Numbered from the stretch's first letter, positions 25,942 to 36,204 are shown. The stretch: 64,000 bases of DNA from Bacteroidia bacterium (GCA_022760475.1 JALEFZ010000070.1:1-64000); one strand, 5' to 3'. Notes: a model not told the origin generated them from the sequence alone. Numbers and translations: made by a program.

Positions 25942-28900
25942 CTAAGCATTACAGGTTTTTTGAGCTCTTTTTAATCCAAAGTGGAAGCAACTTCCAACAC
26001 CCTGCTGGCTCTCCACCCTGATCTGCCCACCATTCTTCTCTACAAACTCTTTGACCAAAAGTAACCCGAGTCCTATACCGGTCTCGCCATGGGTCCCTAC
26101 AGAGGAAACCCTCTTTTTGATATCAAACAGCATTCCTTTTTGTTCTTCGCTCATTCCCAAACCTGTATCAGAAACCAGGATTTCTACTTCCTCTTCTGAT
26201 TTTACTTCAAAATCAATCCTGATTTCATCCTCTGCTCTTGTAAATTTCAGGGCATTGCCGACGAGATTTTGGAAGATGATTCTGATTTGATTTTGATCTG
26301 CATGGACCATAAGGGGTAAGGAAATGCAGTTGATCAATGAAACGCCTTTTTCAAAAGCTGCCGATTGGTACATCTGGCAGATCTCATCGCAAATGATGGA
26401 TAAGTCAAAGTTCTGAACATTCAGGCGCTCACCTTCCAACTGGCTTTTTGACCAATCCAGGAGGTTCAGCATGACCTTTCCGATGTTGTCTACCTTGGAT
26501 TTGAGCTCCTTCTGGAAGCTCCCTAGGTCTTCTGCATCCAGAATATCAGGATTTAACAGGCTGGTAATACCTTTCAATGCAGAAATAGGACTTCTCAAGT
26601 CGTGGGCGATAATCGAAAAGAGCTTATTTTTTTGCTTGTTTATCTTTTCAAGCATGGCAGCTTGAACCTCAATTTCATTTTTCTGACTCAGAAGTTCGGC
26701 TGTCTGTTGCTCAACCTGTCTTGCCAGGTTTCTTTTTTGAGCTTGAATAATGGAAAACCTGATTTGGATAAAGGCAATGGTCAAAGCTAAAGGGCCAAAG
26801 ATAAAAATGAATTTTGCCCATATGCTCTCCCACCAAGGGGGGGAAACGGTAATTTTTAGACTCCTGGGTTCGGGACTGTCAATGCCGTCCCTGTTTTCTG
26901 CCCTGATTAATAGCCTGTATTCTCCTGGATCAAGATTGGTATATTTAGCCTCCAATTTATCCCCTACATGGTTCCAGTTCTTATCAAAGCCTTCCAACTT
27001 ATATGCATATTTATTTTCCTCCGGCCTGGTCATGTTAATACCAATGTAACTGATCGTAAAGGCGGAGTTTACTTGGTTCAAATGTAAATGCTCTATGGAG
27101 TTCAGGCTTTTATTTAGTGGGGAGTTCTTTTTGCCGATCTTTACTTCCTTGTTGAGTATTTTTAGGCCGGTAAACTGAATCTTGGGAGGGTAAGGATTAG
27201 GTTGAAAACCTCTGGGATCGAAGTAGTTAAATCCATTTATTCCACCGAAAAAAATCTCTCCACTTGCTGCTTTGAAAGCACCATTTTCTGCAAATTCATT
27301 TGATAGCAAGCCATCTGTTTTGAAATAGGATTCAATGATAAAACCAGCTTTGGTTTCAATCATTTTCGCCAGGCCTTTGGTAGTTCCAATCCAAATGGTG
27401 TGCTGATTGTCCTGAATAATTTCCTTTATATCACTACCTGGCAAACCATCTTTTGAACTAAAGCGCTTAAAAGTCTCAGTTTTTCTATCAAATAAATTCA
27501 GTCCATTATTTGTCCCCACCCATATTCTGTTTTTGTGGTCTTCGAAAATACATAAGGCATTGATGCCACTCAGGCTATTGGGCTTATCCTTGTTGTATCG
27601 AAAGTGCTTGATGGCAAAACTGGAGTCATCCAGCATAGTAATCCTGTCTATTCCTAATACTGTCGCAACCCAGATATCTCCATTCAGATCGTCTATTTCA
27701 AGGTCGTAGGTCATTTTATGTGCCAGGAAATCATCGTTATACCTGACATAGCCTATATTGAAAAACTCGTCTTTGATTCGATCATATCTGGAAACTCCAT
27801 ATTCCCAACTTGTGATCCATAGGTTTCCATCTCTGTCTTCATCTATGGCTCGAATATGATTGCTTCCAATGGAATGTTGGGAGGAAGTATGCTTATACGT
27901 TTTAAAGCGACCTGTAGAAGGGTTGTATCGATTCAGGCCTCCATTCCAGTTTCCCGTCCATATGACTCCCCTTGAATCTTTAAACATGGTCATGACACCC
28001 ATGCTTCCCAGCCCTTGTTCCTCACCCAGGAAGGAGAAATCGTTGTTTTTTCTGTTCCAAATTGAAATTCCCCCTCCATCTGTCCCTACCCAAATATCTG
28101 TTCCAACCTCAAGGAAGGACGTTACGGTACTGGCTTTTAGCCTCAAGCCATATCGGGGGTCTACGGGATTGAAGTTGATGGCAAAGGGATCATGGAAGAA
28201 GATTCCCTGGTCATTTGTTCCTGCATACAGCCTGCCCGAAGCATCTTCATAAATTTCCCAAACGGTTTTTGCTTTCAGGGCTGATTCTTGCGAAAGATCT
28301 TTTGAAAAGGTAATGAAGGAATCCTGTTCGGGGATGTATAAATTAAGCGCAGAGCTTTCTGAACCAGCCCAAACCCTTCCTCTTGAATCTTCATACAGTT
28401 TGAATACCCAGCGGGAATTTAATTTGGGGTGAGTTCCTTTGAAATAACTATGAACAAGCCAATCCCCAGATATTTCCTGGTTAATCCTTAGTAAGCCTCT
28501 GCCATTGGTTGCAACCCAAATCCGATTTTCGCTATCTATGACGATGTCATGAATTTCAACAGGGATTTTGTCCCCATTTCTTCCTACCACCCTTTTTAGT
28601 TGTTGAGTGGATTTATTTAGGAAATAAAGTCCCTTATCCGTACCAAAATACATCAGATTTCCAGCCTCTTCAATTGAGAAAATGGTACGCCTTTCCAATA
28701 GACCAAGGGAGGCAATGTCGGATCGGACAAGTTTTTTATTTTCAGAATTCAAAATAAAAAGACCTGATTGGGTTCCAATCCAAAGTTTGTTGTTTCTATC
28801 TTCAAATAACTTTAGGGCATCCAGATTTTTTTCTTCTCCCTCTTTAGCCTCTTTGTAAATGGTCGAAAAATCCTCCGTCTCTTCTACATACCTCACCAAG

Positions 28901-29244
28901 CCATGATAAGTCGCTATCCATAATCTTTCCTCAGAGTCTATGCACAAGTCGTTAATTCGGTTGTCGGGAATGGCAGTGGAATCTGACTCATCCATCTCAA
29001 ATATTTTGAAATTTACTCCATCGAACCTGTTGAGCCCTCCGCGAGTACCTACCCAAAGGAAGCCTTTTGAGTCTTCGATTAATGTTCTAATCCCACTTCT
29101 TGATAATCCATCCTGGATCTGCTGGAAGTGAAGATGAGGATATCCTGCATTATTGGCGTATATAGAGCCTCCCACAACAAACTGTAGAATGAAAAGGGGA
29201 GTTAGGTAGATCCCAAAATATAATATAGAGTTTCTTACCCTCAT
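25942..29244 (-). CDS. Two-component sensor: propeller, Y_Y_Y domain and histidine kinase
   Basis: A 1100-residue membrane sensor. After an N-terminal hydrophobic leader, residues 35-690 are two-component regulator propeller repeats of the form WIGTxxGLxRFD, forming a periplasmic beta-propeller. A Y_Y_Y domain follows (about 710-800: YAYKLEGFDKNW, GEYRLLIRAEN), then one membrane helix (about 815-835), a coiled coil, and the kinase. His881 in SIIAHDLRSP is the phosphorylated residue. N box NQIRIIFQNLVGNALKFT, G1 DTGLGM and G2 GIGLGLLLVKEF are intact. Unlike classical hybrid systems it has no receiver or AraC output domain, so its partner regulator must be elsewhere. Confidence 0.95.
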   Translation of the reverse strand: MRVRNSILYFGIYLTPLFILQFVVGGSIYANNAGYPHLHFQQIQDGLSRSGIRTLIEDSKGFLWVGTRGGLNRFDGVNFKIFEMDESDSTAIPDNRINDLCIDSEERLWIATYHGLVRYVEETEDFSTIYKEAKEGEEKNLDALKLFEDRNNKLWIGTQSGLFILNSENKKLVRSDIASLGLLERRTIFSIEEAGNLMYFGTDKGLYFLNKSTQQLKRVVGRNGDKIPVEIHDIVIDSENRIWVATNGRGLLRINQEISGDWLVHSYFKGTHPKLNSRWVFKLYEDSRGRVWAGSESSALNLYIPEQDSFITFSKDLSQESALKAKTVWEIYEDASGRLYAGTNDQGIFFHDPFAINFNPVDPRYGLRLKASTVTSFLEVGTDIWVGTDGGGISIWNRKNNDFSFLGEEQGLGSMGVMTMFKDSRGVIWTGNWNGGLNRYNPSTGRFKTYKHTSSQHSIGSNHIRAIDEDRDGNLWITSWEYGVSRYDRIKDEFFNIGYVRYNDDFLAHKMTYDLEIDDLNGDIWVATVLGIDRITMLDDSSFAIKHFRYNKDKPNSLSGINALCIFEDHKNRIWVGTNNGLNLFDRKTETFKRFSSKDGLPGSDIKEIIQDNQHTIWIGTTKGLAKMIETKAGFIIESYFKTDGLLSNEFAENGAFKAASGEIFFGGINGFNYFDPRGFQPNPYPPKIQFTGLKILNKEVKIGKKNSPLNKSLNSIEHLHLNQVNSAFTISYIGINMTRPEENKYAYKLEGFDKNWNHVGDKLEAKYTNLDPGEYRLLIRAENRDGIDSPEPRSLKITVSPPWWESIWAKFIFIFGPLALTIAFIQIRFSIIQAQKRNLARQVEQQTAELLSQKNEIEVQAAMLEKINKQKNKLFSIIAHDLRSPISALKGITSLLNPDILDAEDLGSFQKELKSKVDNIGKVMLNLLDWSKSQLEGERLNVQNFDLSIICDEICQMYQSAAFEKGVSLINCISLPLMVHADQNQIRIIFQNLVGNALKFTRAEDEIRIDFEVKSEEEVEILVSDTGLGMSEEQKGMLFDIKKRVSSVGTHGETGIGLGLLLVKEFVEKNGGQIRVESQQGVGSCFHFGLKRAQKTCNA

Positions 29245-29643
29245 GATTACGGTCAGGCTTCAAAATTTAGGTGGGGAAATTTTATTCAAAATATGAAATA
29301 TTACCTCTGGCTTATATCTAAAACAAAGAGAAATCATACATGAATTGGACCTTTCAGAAACTTAAGAAATGGAAGCCTCTTAATTCTAAAGGATTGGTCT
29401 CAACGGTTATAATAGCAGAGCTTATGGGGAATTATTCTTTGAAAAATTTACCAAATGCGAAATGATAGCTCAAAACGCAAATATTTCTCACTCATTGCGA
29501 GACTAGAAAAGTGAAGGAATGGGGGGGAATGATACATAGATGTTTCGTAATAGGTCAATGAGCAGGGTAAAAAAAAATAAAATTAGGGATTAAGCTGACC
29601 ATTCATGTATTTTGAAATGCTTTACTACTACTAACATCATTAC
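29245..29643. other. 399-base divergent spacer without recognised features
   Basis: The gap between the divergent sensor kinase and oxidoreductase genes is AT-rich, with poly-A and a G8 run (29521-29528). I see no open frame with coding character, no tRNA and no convincing hairpin. It must hold the promoters for both flanking genes. Confidence 0.6.
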
Positions 29644-30861
29644 ATGAGCGATACAAGAGAATTTGACCTCGTTATTTGGGGAGCTTCAGGTTTTACGGGG
29701 AGATTGGTGGCCGAATACCTTTTTGAAAAGTATGGTGTAAACCAGGAATTGAAATGGGCAATGGCTGGCAGAAATGCAGAAAAACTTGAAAAAGTAAGGG
29801 CTGAAGTGGCTGATTCAAGCGTCCCATTGATCATTGCAGATAGCCTGGACGAGGCCAGTCTTGGTGAAATGGCTTCAAAAACGAAGGTCATATGCACCAC
29901 AGTGGGCCCTTATGGCAAATATGGAAGCAAACTGGTAGATGCTTGCGTTGCCCACAAAACGCATTATTGTGACCTGGCCGGGGAAGTATTATTTATCAGA
30001 GAAAGTGTTGATAAGCACCACGAGCAGGCAAAGGCAGACGGGACAAAGATTGTACATAGCTGTGGTTATGATTCTATCCCATCTGATATGGGGGTATATT
30101 TCATTCAGAAAGAAGCCAAAGCTAGCAAGGGATCTCCCGCAAAAGCCATAAAAATGCGGGTCAAAGACTCTTCTGGCAGCCTAAGTGGAGGTACCTATGC
30201 CTCTATGATGGATACCATGGAACAGGCAGCCAAGGATCAATCCTTATTTTTTAAGCTCATCAATCCTTATGGCTTAAATCCTGAAGGAAAGCAAAGTGGA
30301 CCAGATAAGGCAGACCTGAGAGAAGTTCTTTTTGAAGAAGAAACACAAAGTTGGATCTATCCATTTATCATGGCAAGTATCAACACACGCATCGTCCGCA
30401 GGAGCCATGCGCTGATTGATTTTGCTTACGGCGAGGACTTTGAATACAGCGAAGCCAATATGGCTGGTGAGGGAGATGAAGGCAAAGCCAAAGCCATGAA
30501 GGAAGCTGGCATCATGGCAGCGATTATGGCCAGGCCAGGCACCCCACAGCAAGAAGCCATGGCCAAGCGTATGCCCAAGCCAGGCGAAGGCCCTTCCAAA
30601 GAGCAAAGAGAAGCTGGCTATTATGATTGGAGATTCTTCATAACCCATGATGATGGAACTAAAAGTGTAGCGAAAGTTACAGGAGACAGAGACCCTGGCT
30701 ACGGTTCTACCTCCAAAATGCTGGCTGAATGTGGCGTGTGCCTTGCCAAGGATCAGACCCCTGATACAGCAGGAGTGTTGACTCCCTCGACTGCCATGGG
30801 GGACTTATTGCTAGGCAGGTTGATCGCAAACGCAGGTTTGACCTTCAGCATAGAAGAGTAA
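29644..30861 (+). CDS. Saccharopine dehydrogenase-like NAD(P)-binding oxidoreductase
   Basis: A 405-residue protein with an N-terminal Rossmann fold: GASGFTGRLVAEYL (about residues 12-25) binds the dinucleotide, and the next strand reads WAMAGRNAEKLEKV. CTTVGPYGKYGSKLVDACV and HYCDLAGE are typical for the family called trans-acting enoyl reductase or saccharopine dehydrogenase-like. Lysine metabolism is therefore not implied; relatives reduce lipid or polyketide substrates. The C-terminal part (170-400) has a Met/Ala/Lys-rich helix segment (about 278-320). It is a single-gene unit ending at a hairpin shared with the convergent barrel gene. Confidence 0.85.
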   Translation: MSDTREFDLVIWGASGFTGRLVAEYLFEKYGVNQELKWAMAGRNAEKLEKVRAEVADSSVPLIIADSLDEASLGEMASKTKVICTTVGPYGKYGSKLVDACVAHKTHYCDLAGEVLFIRESVDKHHEQAKADGTKIVHSCGYDSIPSDMGVYFIQKEAKASKGSPAKAIKMRVKDSSGSLSGGTYASMMDTMEQAAKDQSLFFKLINPYGLNPEGKQSGPDKADLREVLFEEETQSWIYPFIMASINTRIVRRSHALIDFAYGEDFEYSEANMAGEGDEGKAKAMKEAGIMAAIMARPGTPQQEAMAKRMPKPGEGPSKEQREAGYYDWRFFITHDDGTKSVAKVTGDRDPGYGSTSKMLAECGVCLAKDQTPDTAGVLTPSTAMGDLLLGRLIANAGLTFSIEE

Positions 30862-30884
30862 AATAAATTTAAAAGGATAAAGAG

Positions 30885-30911
30885 AGAGGGGGACATGTCC
30901 CCTCTTTTATT
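30885..30911. terminator. Bidirectional terminator between convergent genes
   Basis: An AGAGGGG-GACA/TGTCCCCTCT palindrome (about 30885-30904, one bulged G) is followed by TTTATTTTC on the plus strand. It abuts the stop codon of the minus-strand barrel gene (30907-30909). Confidence 0.65.
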
Positions 30912-33720
30912 TTCTATACCTGGATTTTCCTTCTGACACACTCAGCTTAGATAGCCTATATACCGCTGTAAGGAGGAAATATCTGCCAATCGTTTCAGAT
31001 ATGGTTTCTGTAACGACATTGTTGTTGATCTGCCTGTTTACCCCAAGGTTACGGTTCAACAGGTCTTGCCCAACCAACTTGATTTCCCAACGGCTGTTGG
31101 CTCTTGGGAAGTATGAAAAATCGAAGCTCCAAATGGGGACTCGTTGTTCATCAGGAAAGGCTGAACCAGCATATATCTCATAATTTAAGCGTGTTCCTAT
31201 GGCGAAATAGTCATTTGGAGTCAAATTGACCGAAGCAAGGTAGCTCTGTTTGAATTGTACCCAATTCCTTTCTGTGTTCACCTCAAATAGAGTTTGGGTC
31301 AAATCGAATGAGGCTCCGAGTTTCCATCTGATTTTTTTATTTTTTCTGTTAGACAGATTCATGCCAAACTCAGGGTTTATGCTGGCAATATTATCCAGAC
31401 TGGAATTAATGAAGATTAGACGTTGGGAAGTGTTGAATCTGAGGTAGGGATTTACATTTAAGTCAATTTTATTGGCCGTACTGTTTATACCCAGATATCC
31501 CCAATTGCTAAGGGCACTGCCTTGGTTGATTGGCATCCTGCTGGTCCTTCCCAAAGAGTCTATCTCCATCATGGTGATGATGTTATTTTGGGTCAGGTAG
31601 GAATTGACATAGAAGTTAAAACTCCAACTTTTACCCTTGGGTCTAAAGCCTGATCTTGTCATGATATTGTGAGAGATAGCTGGGGTCAGGTTGGGATTTC
31701 CCTGTCTTACATTCAATGGACTTGCGTTGAAAATAAAGGGTTGTAGTTGGGATATTGTAGGAATTTCTATTCTGGAAAAGTTGTTTAAGGAAAAGTAAAA
31801 TCCATTTTTACCCCTGTAATTAAGTCTTCCATTTGGTAAAATGTAGGTAAAGTCTCTATTCAGAGATGCATTGCCAGTAACGTAAACCGAAGTGAGGTTG
31901 AGCTGCTTTAACTCAGCCGCCATACCTATCCGCCAACCATTTGCTTTGTCCTTCTTAGAATAATAAAAGCCAATCCTGGGTGTATGTATATTCGTTTTTT
32001 GATCAAAATTAGCGCTCAAGTCAGGGTTAAATACCAATTCTCCACTTAGTATATCTTCATTCTGAAAAAGATTTCTACTGCTTTGGTTAGATTGAAGGTA
32101 GAATGCGTATCCTAAATTGAGTTTGAGGTCACTGCCTTTTCCTAATGGTAATCTGAGTCCTGCCCTTAGCATGGAAGCTCCATTCAATTCTTCTTTGAGG
32201 TCATTTTGAACGATATTTTCGTCTTGAGTTGAGTCGAGGTATGTAAGTAGGTTGGTTGAGTTTGAATTCCAATCACTCATATTTCCGGACAACGCTAGAG
32301 ATAAATAGAAGTTAACATCTGACCTGGCAAAATCTCTTGAGTAAGTAAGGGTACTGGTACCCATATAATTGAGTTGGTCTTTTGTGAGTTCTCCTTCTTG
32401 TTGGTTGATCAATATTCTCTCGGAATTTTCCTGTGAAGAATTTCGTTCTTCCGTGTTGGCATTGAAGTCCATTCCAGCCTTGAAAGCAAAATTAAAACTA
32501 CTGAGGCTGTCAATTTTATGGTTCACATGCAAGGTCAATGCATGTGTCTGCTTGTTGTCCAAGGCGGTGTTACTATAGGAGTTTGTCAGGGTATTTTCTT
32601 CCAAAATAGTGGAGGTCTCTCCAACTTGTCGCCGGATTTGATTGGCATCTCCGAAAATATAATTGAAATTTAAGCTGGTCTTTTTGCTAAGGTCAAGATT
32701 GAGGTTGCTCCCAAATCCGTATGTGGTAGTAAATCCTGAGTTGCTTCCAAATTGTCTGCTCAAGGCACCTTCCTCAGAATAATACCAGAACATTTCCCCA
32801 TTATTAAGAGCAGGCATCATATAATTCCAGCCCCCCATAAATTCTTCCATTTCGTTCCAGGAAAAGCCCTTCGCATTGATATTATTTCCCATAGCCAAGA
32901 TAGATAATTGGCTGTTGGAAGAAAACCTATGGATACCTGCCTTTGCTACAAAACGATTGTCAAGTCCATCTCCAAATCCATAGCCCCCCTCTAGGTTGCC
33001 AAAATATCCCCGCCTACTTTCTTTTTTTAATTTAATATTGATGACGGGTTCATAGGTAATGGTTCCGTCTGTTTGTTCAATTTTTGTACTAATGATTTCG
33101 ACCTTATCAATCAGGTCAGCTGGAATATTCTTAAGGGCAATTTCGGTATTCTGGCCAAAGAAGGTTTTCCCGTTGAGCTTGATGTTCCCCACCTTTTGTC
33201 CTTGAGCCATAACATCTCCGTTATCATCAATTTCCATCCCGGGCAACTGTTCGATAAGTTGGTCAAGCATGGCATTCTTGCGTGTGCCAAATGAGGAAGC
33301 ATTGAATGAAACGGTATCTCCGTTTACCAGTACAGGACTTAGTTCTCCAAGGATATCAACTTCATCTAGTACATAGTTTTGAACAGATAGTTGAACGACA
33401 GAGAGTTGGATGGACTCCAAACTACGAATGGATAAGGTATCGGTAAATATTTGGAAACCAGGTTTCATAATCCTAATCCAATATTTACCCAGGCTTAATC
33501 TCTTAAACTGATACTCTCCCGAAGAATTCGAAAGGGTATGGGTTACATAAGAGGTATCATGGCGAAAGAATAGGACAACCGTTGCCTCCTGAATACCTTT
33601 TGTGGTTGAATCAGTTACCATTCCCTTAACTTCTACCTGAGCGAGAAGACTTGTAAAGGGAAAGATTAAGAAAAATAAAAATAGGCAGGTGACAATGGGC
33701 TTTTGGGTTGTTCGACGCAT
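30907..33720 (-). CDS. Outer-membrane beta-barrel protein with carboxypeptidase-like regulatory domain
   Basis: A 937-residue protein with signal peptide (1-27, ending LLAQ). Residues 28-115 form a carboxypeptidase-like regulatory (CarboxypepD_reg) beta-sandwich: VKGMVTDSTTKGIQEATVVL, GEYQFKRLSLGKYWIRI. Residues 120-225 are a plug-like region (LDQLIEQLPGMEIDDNGDVMAQGQKVG). The remainder is a large barrel, as in the OMP_b-brl family related to TonB-dependent receptors. No TonB box is visible and no SusD partner is adjacent, so glycan import is not indicated. It ends RYRK. A role in uptake of a scarce nutrient or in surface assembly is possible. Confidence 0.92.
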   Translation of the reverse strand: MRRTTQKPIVTCLFLFFLIFPFTSLLAQVEVKGMVTDSTTKGIQEATVVLFFRHDTSYVTHTLSNSSGEYQFKRLSLGKYWIRIMKPGFQIFTDTLSIRSLESIQLSVVQLSVQNYVLDEVDILGELSPVLVNGDTVSFNASSFGTRKNAMLDQLIEQLPGMEIDDNGDVMAQGQKVGNIKLNGKTFFGQNTEIALKNIPADLIDKVEIISTKIEQTDGTITYEPVINIKLKKESRRGYFGNLEGGYGFGDGLDNRFVAKAGIHRFSSNSQLSILAMGNNINAKGFSWNEMEEFMGGWNYMMPALNNGEMFWYYSEEGALSRQFGSNSGFTTTYGFGSNLNLDLSKKTSLNFNYIFGDANQIRRQVGETSTILEENTLTNSYSNTALDNKQTHALTLHVNHKIDSLSSFNFAFKAGMDFNANTEERNSSQENSERILINQQEGELTKDQLNYMGTSTLTYSRDFARSDVNFYLSLALSGNMSDWNSNSTNLLTYLDSTQDENIVQNDLKEELNGASMLRAGLRLPLGKGSDLKLNLGYAFYLQSNQSSRNLFQNEDILSGELVFNPDLSANFDQKTNIHTPRIGFYYSKKDKANGWRIGMAAELKQLNLTSVYVTGNASLNRDFTYILPNGRLNYRGKNGFYFSLNNFSRIEIPTISQLQPFIFNASPLNVRQGNPNLTPAISHNIMTRSGFRPKGKSWSFNFYVNSYLTQNNIITMMEIDSLGRTSRMPINQGSALSNWGYLGINSTANKIDLNVNPYLRFNTSQRLIFINSSLDNIASINPEFGMNLSNRKNKKIRWKLGASFDLTQTLFEVNTERNWVQFKQSYLASVNLTPNDYFAIGTRLNYEIYAGSAFPDEQRVPIWSFDFSYFPRANSRWEIKLVGQDLLNRNLGVNRQINNNVVTETISETIGRYFLLTAVYRLSKLSVSEGKSRYRK

Positions 33721-33836
33721 GGGTTTTCATGATTTGGGCGGCTAATTACAGGAGAAAAATGTTGAAAGGATGTGCTATTTTAGGTACGTACGCTTTTGTA
33801 TCTTTCCTAATGCGTCTAACTGAGTTGGTTACAGAT

Positions 33837-34466
33837 TTATAGATTTTTTGTAGTAAATAAATATTCTGAAAGGCCTTCCCAAGTCTGTGAAATGAGGTAA
33901 ATAGAAACTACACCTACCAGAATTGATACACCCATCTTCCAATACCTGTGCTTCAAGGGTAATAGTCCTGTGGCGAGGAAAGTTAGCGCAAGAACAATGA
34001 CCACGATGATTATTTGGCCGAATTCCAGACCCAGGTTAAAGTAGAGAAGGGGACCTGTAATGCACATTTCTTGCCCTAGCATGGCCTTCAAAAAATTTGA
34101 AAATCCCATTCCATGGATGAAACCAAAAGCCATGGCAATTCCAAACCCCATAAGCATAGATGTACCTTTTGCTTTGTTTTTCCAGGCTTGATAGATATTA
34201 AAAACAGCTGTTAAAAGAATGGTAATTGGAATCAGAAATTCCACAATAGGGGAGGGGATAAGGATAATTTCAAAAACTGACATGGCCAGTGTAATGGAGT
34301 GTCCAATGGTGAAAGCTGTAACCATTAGCAAGACTTTTCGCCACTCTTTTAGTTGGTACATGATGGTCAAGGCAATCACAAACAGGATGTGGTCATAGCC
34401 TTGTATGTCCAGAATATGCTCTCTACCAATTGGGAAATAAATGTCAAAACCGCCGAAACAATCCAT
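33837..34466 (-). CDS. HupE/UreJ-family membrane protein
   Basis: A 209-residue integral membrane protein with about six hydrophobic segments. Family marks are GYDHILFVIAL (about residues 22-32), FTIGHSITLA and FGFIHGMGFSNFL, giving His residues placed in helices as in HupE and UreJ, proposed nickel or cobalt permeases. Family members also occur without nickel enzymes; none is seen nearby, so the substrate is open. The gene begins 16 bases after a soluble hypothetical gene on the same strand, itself overlapping trhO, so it is the last member of a three-gene run. Confidence 0.85.
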   Translation of the reverse strand: MDCFGGFDIYFPIGREHILDIQGYDHILFVIALTIMYQLKEWRKVLLMVTAFTIGHSITLAMSVFEIILIPSPIVEFLIPITILLTAVFNIYQAWKNKAKGTSMLMGFGIAMAFGFIHGMGFSNFLKAMLGQEMCITGPLLYFNLGLEFGQIIIVVIVLALTFLATGLLPLKHRYWKMGVSILVGVVSIYLISQTWEGLSEYLFTTKNL

Positions 34467-34482
34467 TTACTTTATAAATACT

Positions 34483-34947
34483 TTAAAGTTGGTAAGCGAT
34501 TAATCCCTCTTGTCCTAGGGCAATCTCCATGGTGGCTTGGGTAAACTCTAATTGAAGAAGATTAGATTGAAAATATCCATCAATTGGAGAGCTAAGCCCC
34601 ACAGAGTTCAGAGGGAGGCCTATGGCTTTTCCCCACACAGGGCTTTCTGACATATCTACCTGCTTTAGTTCCACCTGTCCATTGAATTGTTGGGCCACCC
34701 GAGTTTGTTCCAAAGAAAAGTTCAGCTCTTTCAATTCCATTCCTTGTTGGTCCTCCCTTATGGTGAAGTCCAGGCGTTTTTCTTCGAAAAAGAGACTGAT
34801 CCAGTCCAGGGCTTCATAGATCTCCGCCTTTTTGGCGACGTTCCGCCAGACGGTGTAAATTACCCCTGATAAAGATCTGCCCTCTACTCCCTTGAGTTTG
34901 AGGAGTTCTTCTTCACTAAAATAAAAAGGAATAAGATCAGGATTCAT
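34483..34947 (-). CDS. Hypothetical protein between trhO and HupE-like gene
   Basis: A 154-residue protein without signal peptide or membrane helix. It starts MNPDLIPFYFSEEELLKLKG and contains regular amphipathic strands (FTIREDQQGMELKELNFS, AQQFNGQVELKQVDMS). I do not recognise the family. Its start overlaps the end of trhO by 11 bases and its stop lies 16 bases before the HupE-like gene, so it belongs to that transcript. Confidence 0.75.
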   Translation of the reverse strand: MNPDLIPFYFSEEELLKLKGVEGRSLSGVIYTVWRNVAKKAEIYEALDWISLFFEEKRLDFTIREDQQGMELKELNFSLEQTRVAQQFNGQVELKQVDMSESPVWGKAIGLPLNSVGLSSPIDGYFQSNLLQLEFTQATMEIALGQEGLIAYQL

Positions 34948-36025
34948 GTAGGCTTTCTGTAGGTGTTACTTCTTCGTATTCAACCTCAATATGGGTGTTG
35001 GGAATGATTTTTTTATAGTCAAATCTTCCTTTAGAGAAGATCCTTATTCCCTTGTCTATTCCCTTTCGGATCTCTCTTCTTTCTTCTTCAGGAAGGTGGG
35101 TGAAATCTTTACAGTCATTGCTACAGCAACCTTCGTATTTTTGGGCACATTCCTCACACTGGATGAAAAGAAGGTTGCAAATTTCGCTCTTACAATTGGT
35201 GTGGGTATCGCAGGCTTTTCCGCATTGGTGGCAGTGGGCTATGACCTTCTCAGAGATTCGCTCTCCCATTCGCTCGTCAAAAACGAAGTTTTTACCGATG
35301 AATTTGTTGTCAAGCCCATGGGCTTTCACATCTCGGGCGTACTTAATGATGCCTCCTTCCAGTTGGTAAACCTTCTCAAAACCCTTGTGTTTGAAGTAGG
35401 CAGAGGCTTTTTCGCATCGGATGCCCCCGGTACAATACATGACAATGTGTTTTTCGGAATGCTCTTGTAGCATATCCTCAATGACGGGCAAAGAATCCCT
35501 GAAAGTATCTACATCCGGGGTAATGGCTCCTTCAAAGTGCCCAACTTCACTTTCATAGTGATTCCTCATATCAATGACGACGGTGTCCTCTCTGGAGGTC
35601 AGCTCATTGAAAGATTCAGCATCCAGGTGAATGCCTGTATTGCTGGGGTTAAAGGTAGAATCATCCAGTCCATCGGCCAGAATTTTTGGCCTTACCTTGA
35701 TTTTTAGTTTGTAAAAGGATTTGCCATCATCGTCAACTGCGATGTTGAGGCGGAGATTATCCAGCCAGCCATGGCTTTTGAGGTTGGCATGGAAGGCTTC
35801 CATGCTCTTCACCGGGACGCTTATCTGGGCATTAATTCCTTCAGAAGCGATATAGGTCCGTCCCATGACGCCCAATGCCTCCCAATCGGCAAATAACCGA
35901 TCTCTGAATGCCTGCGGGTCCTCCAACTGATGGTATCGGTAGAAGGAAATGGTCATTCTGTCCTCTTTGCTCTCGGCCATTCTGGCCTTCAATACGTCTC
36001 TATTCTCCTTATTATGCAATGCCAT
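34937..36025 (-). CDS. trhO: tRNA uridine(34) hydroxylase TrhO (rhodanese family, YceA)
   Basis: A 362-residue cytoplasmic enzyme that hydroxylates wobble uridine-34 of tRNA using prephenate-derived or oxygen-dependent chemistry, on the way to cmo5U/ho5U. The ATG at 36025 (MALHNKENRD) is preferred over one 14 codons upstream. The N-terminal region has TISFYRYHQL and IASEGINAQIS. The rhodanese domain (about 150-250) carries the active-site Cys in MYCTGGIRCEKASAYFKHKGF. A Cys-rich C terminus (HCHQCGKACDTHTNC, QCEECAQKYEGCCSNDC) looks like a metal site and occurs in the family. QueG, another wobble-base enzyme, lies 8 kb downstream but is not linked to it. Confidence 0.93.
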   Translation of the reverse strand: MALHNKENRDVLKARMAESKEDRMTISFYRYHQLEDPQAFRDRLFADWEALGVMGRTYIASEGINAQISVPVKSMEAFHANLKSHGWLDNLRLNIAVDDDGKSFYKLKIKVRPKILADGLDDSTFNPSNTGIHLDAESFNELTSREDTVVIDMRNHYESEVGHFEGAITPDVDTFRDSLPVIEDMLQEHSEKHIVMYCTGGIRCEKASAYFKHKGFEKVYQLEGGIIKYARDVKAHGLDNKFIGKNFVFDERMGERISEKVIAHCHQCGKACDTHTNCKSEICNLLFIQCEECAQKYEGCCSNDCKDFTHLPEEERREIRKGIDKGIRIFSKGRFDYKKIIPNTHIEVEYEEVTPTESLHES

Positions 36026-36204
36026 GACCCAAATGTCGTTTTTTATTATCACAAAATATAATGACAAAGCTCAGCACATGGCAATATCTAAACATGTCTG
36101 GCTAAAAATTTGCCTGTGAATATATTGTTGAACAATAATTATCCCCGTTGTTGTTATTTGTACAATAATTTAGTACCTATTGCCACAAATTTTGGAAAAT
36201 CCCC

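Noticed and set aside
34991-35470. Long plus-strand open frame of 159 codons opposite trhO.
   Set aside because: It is the antisense shadow of a clearly conserved gene and shows no family pattern.
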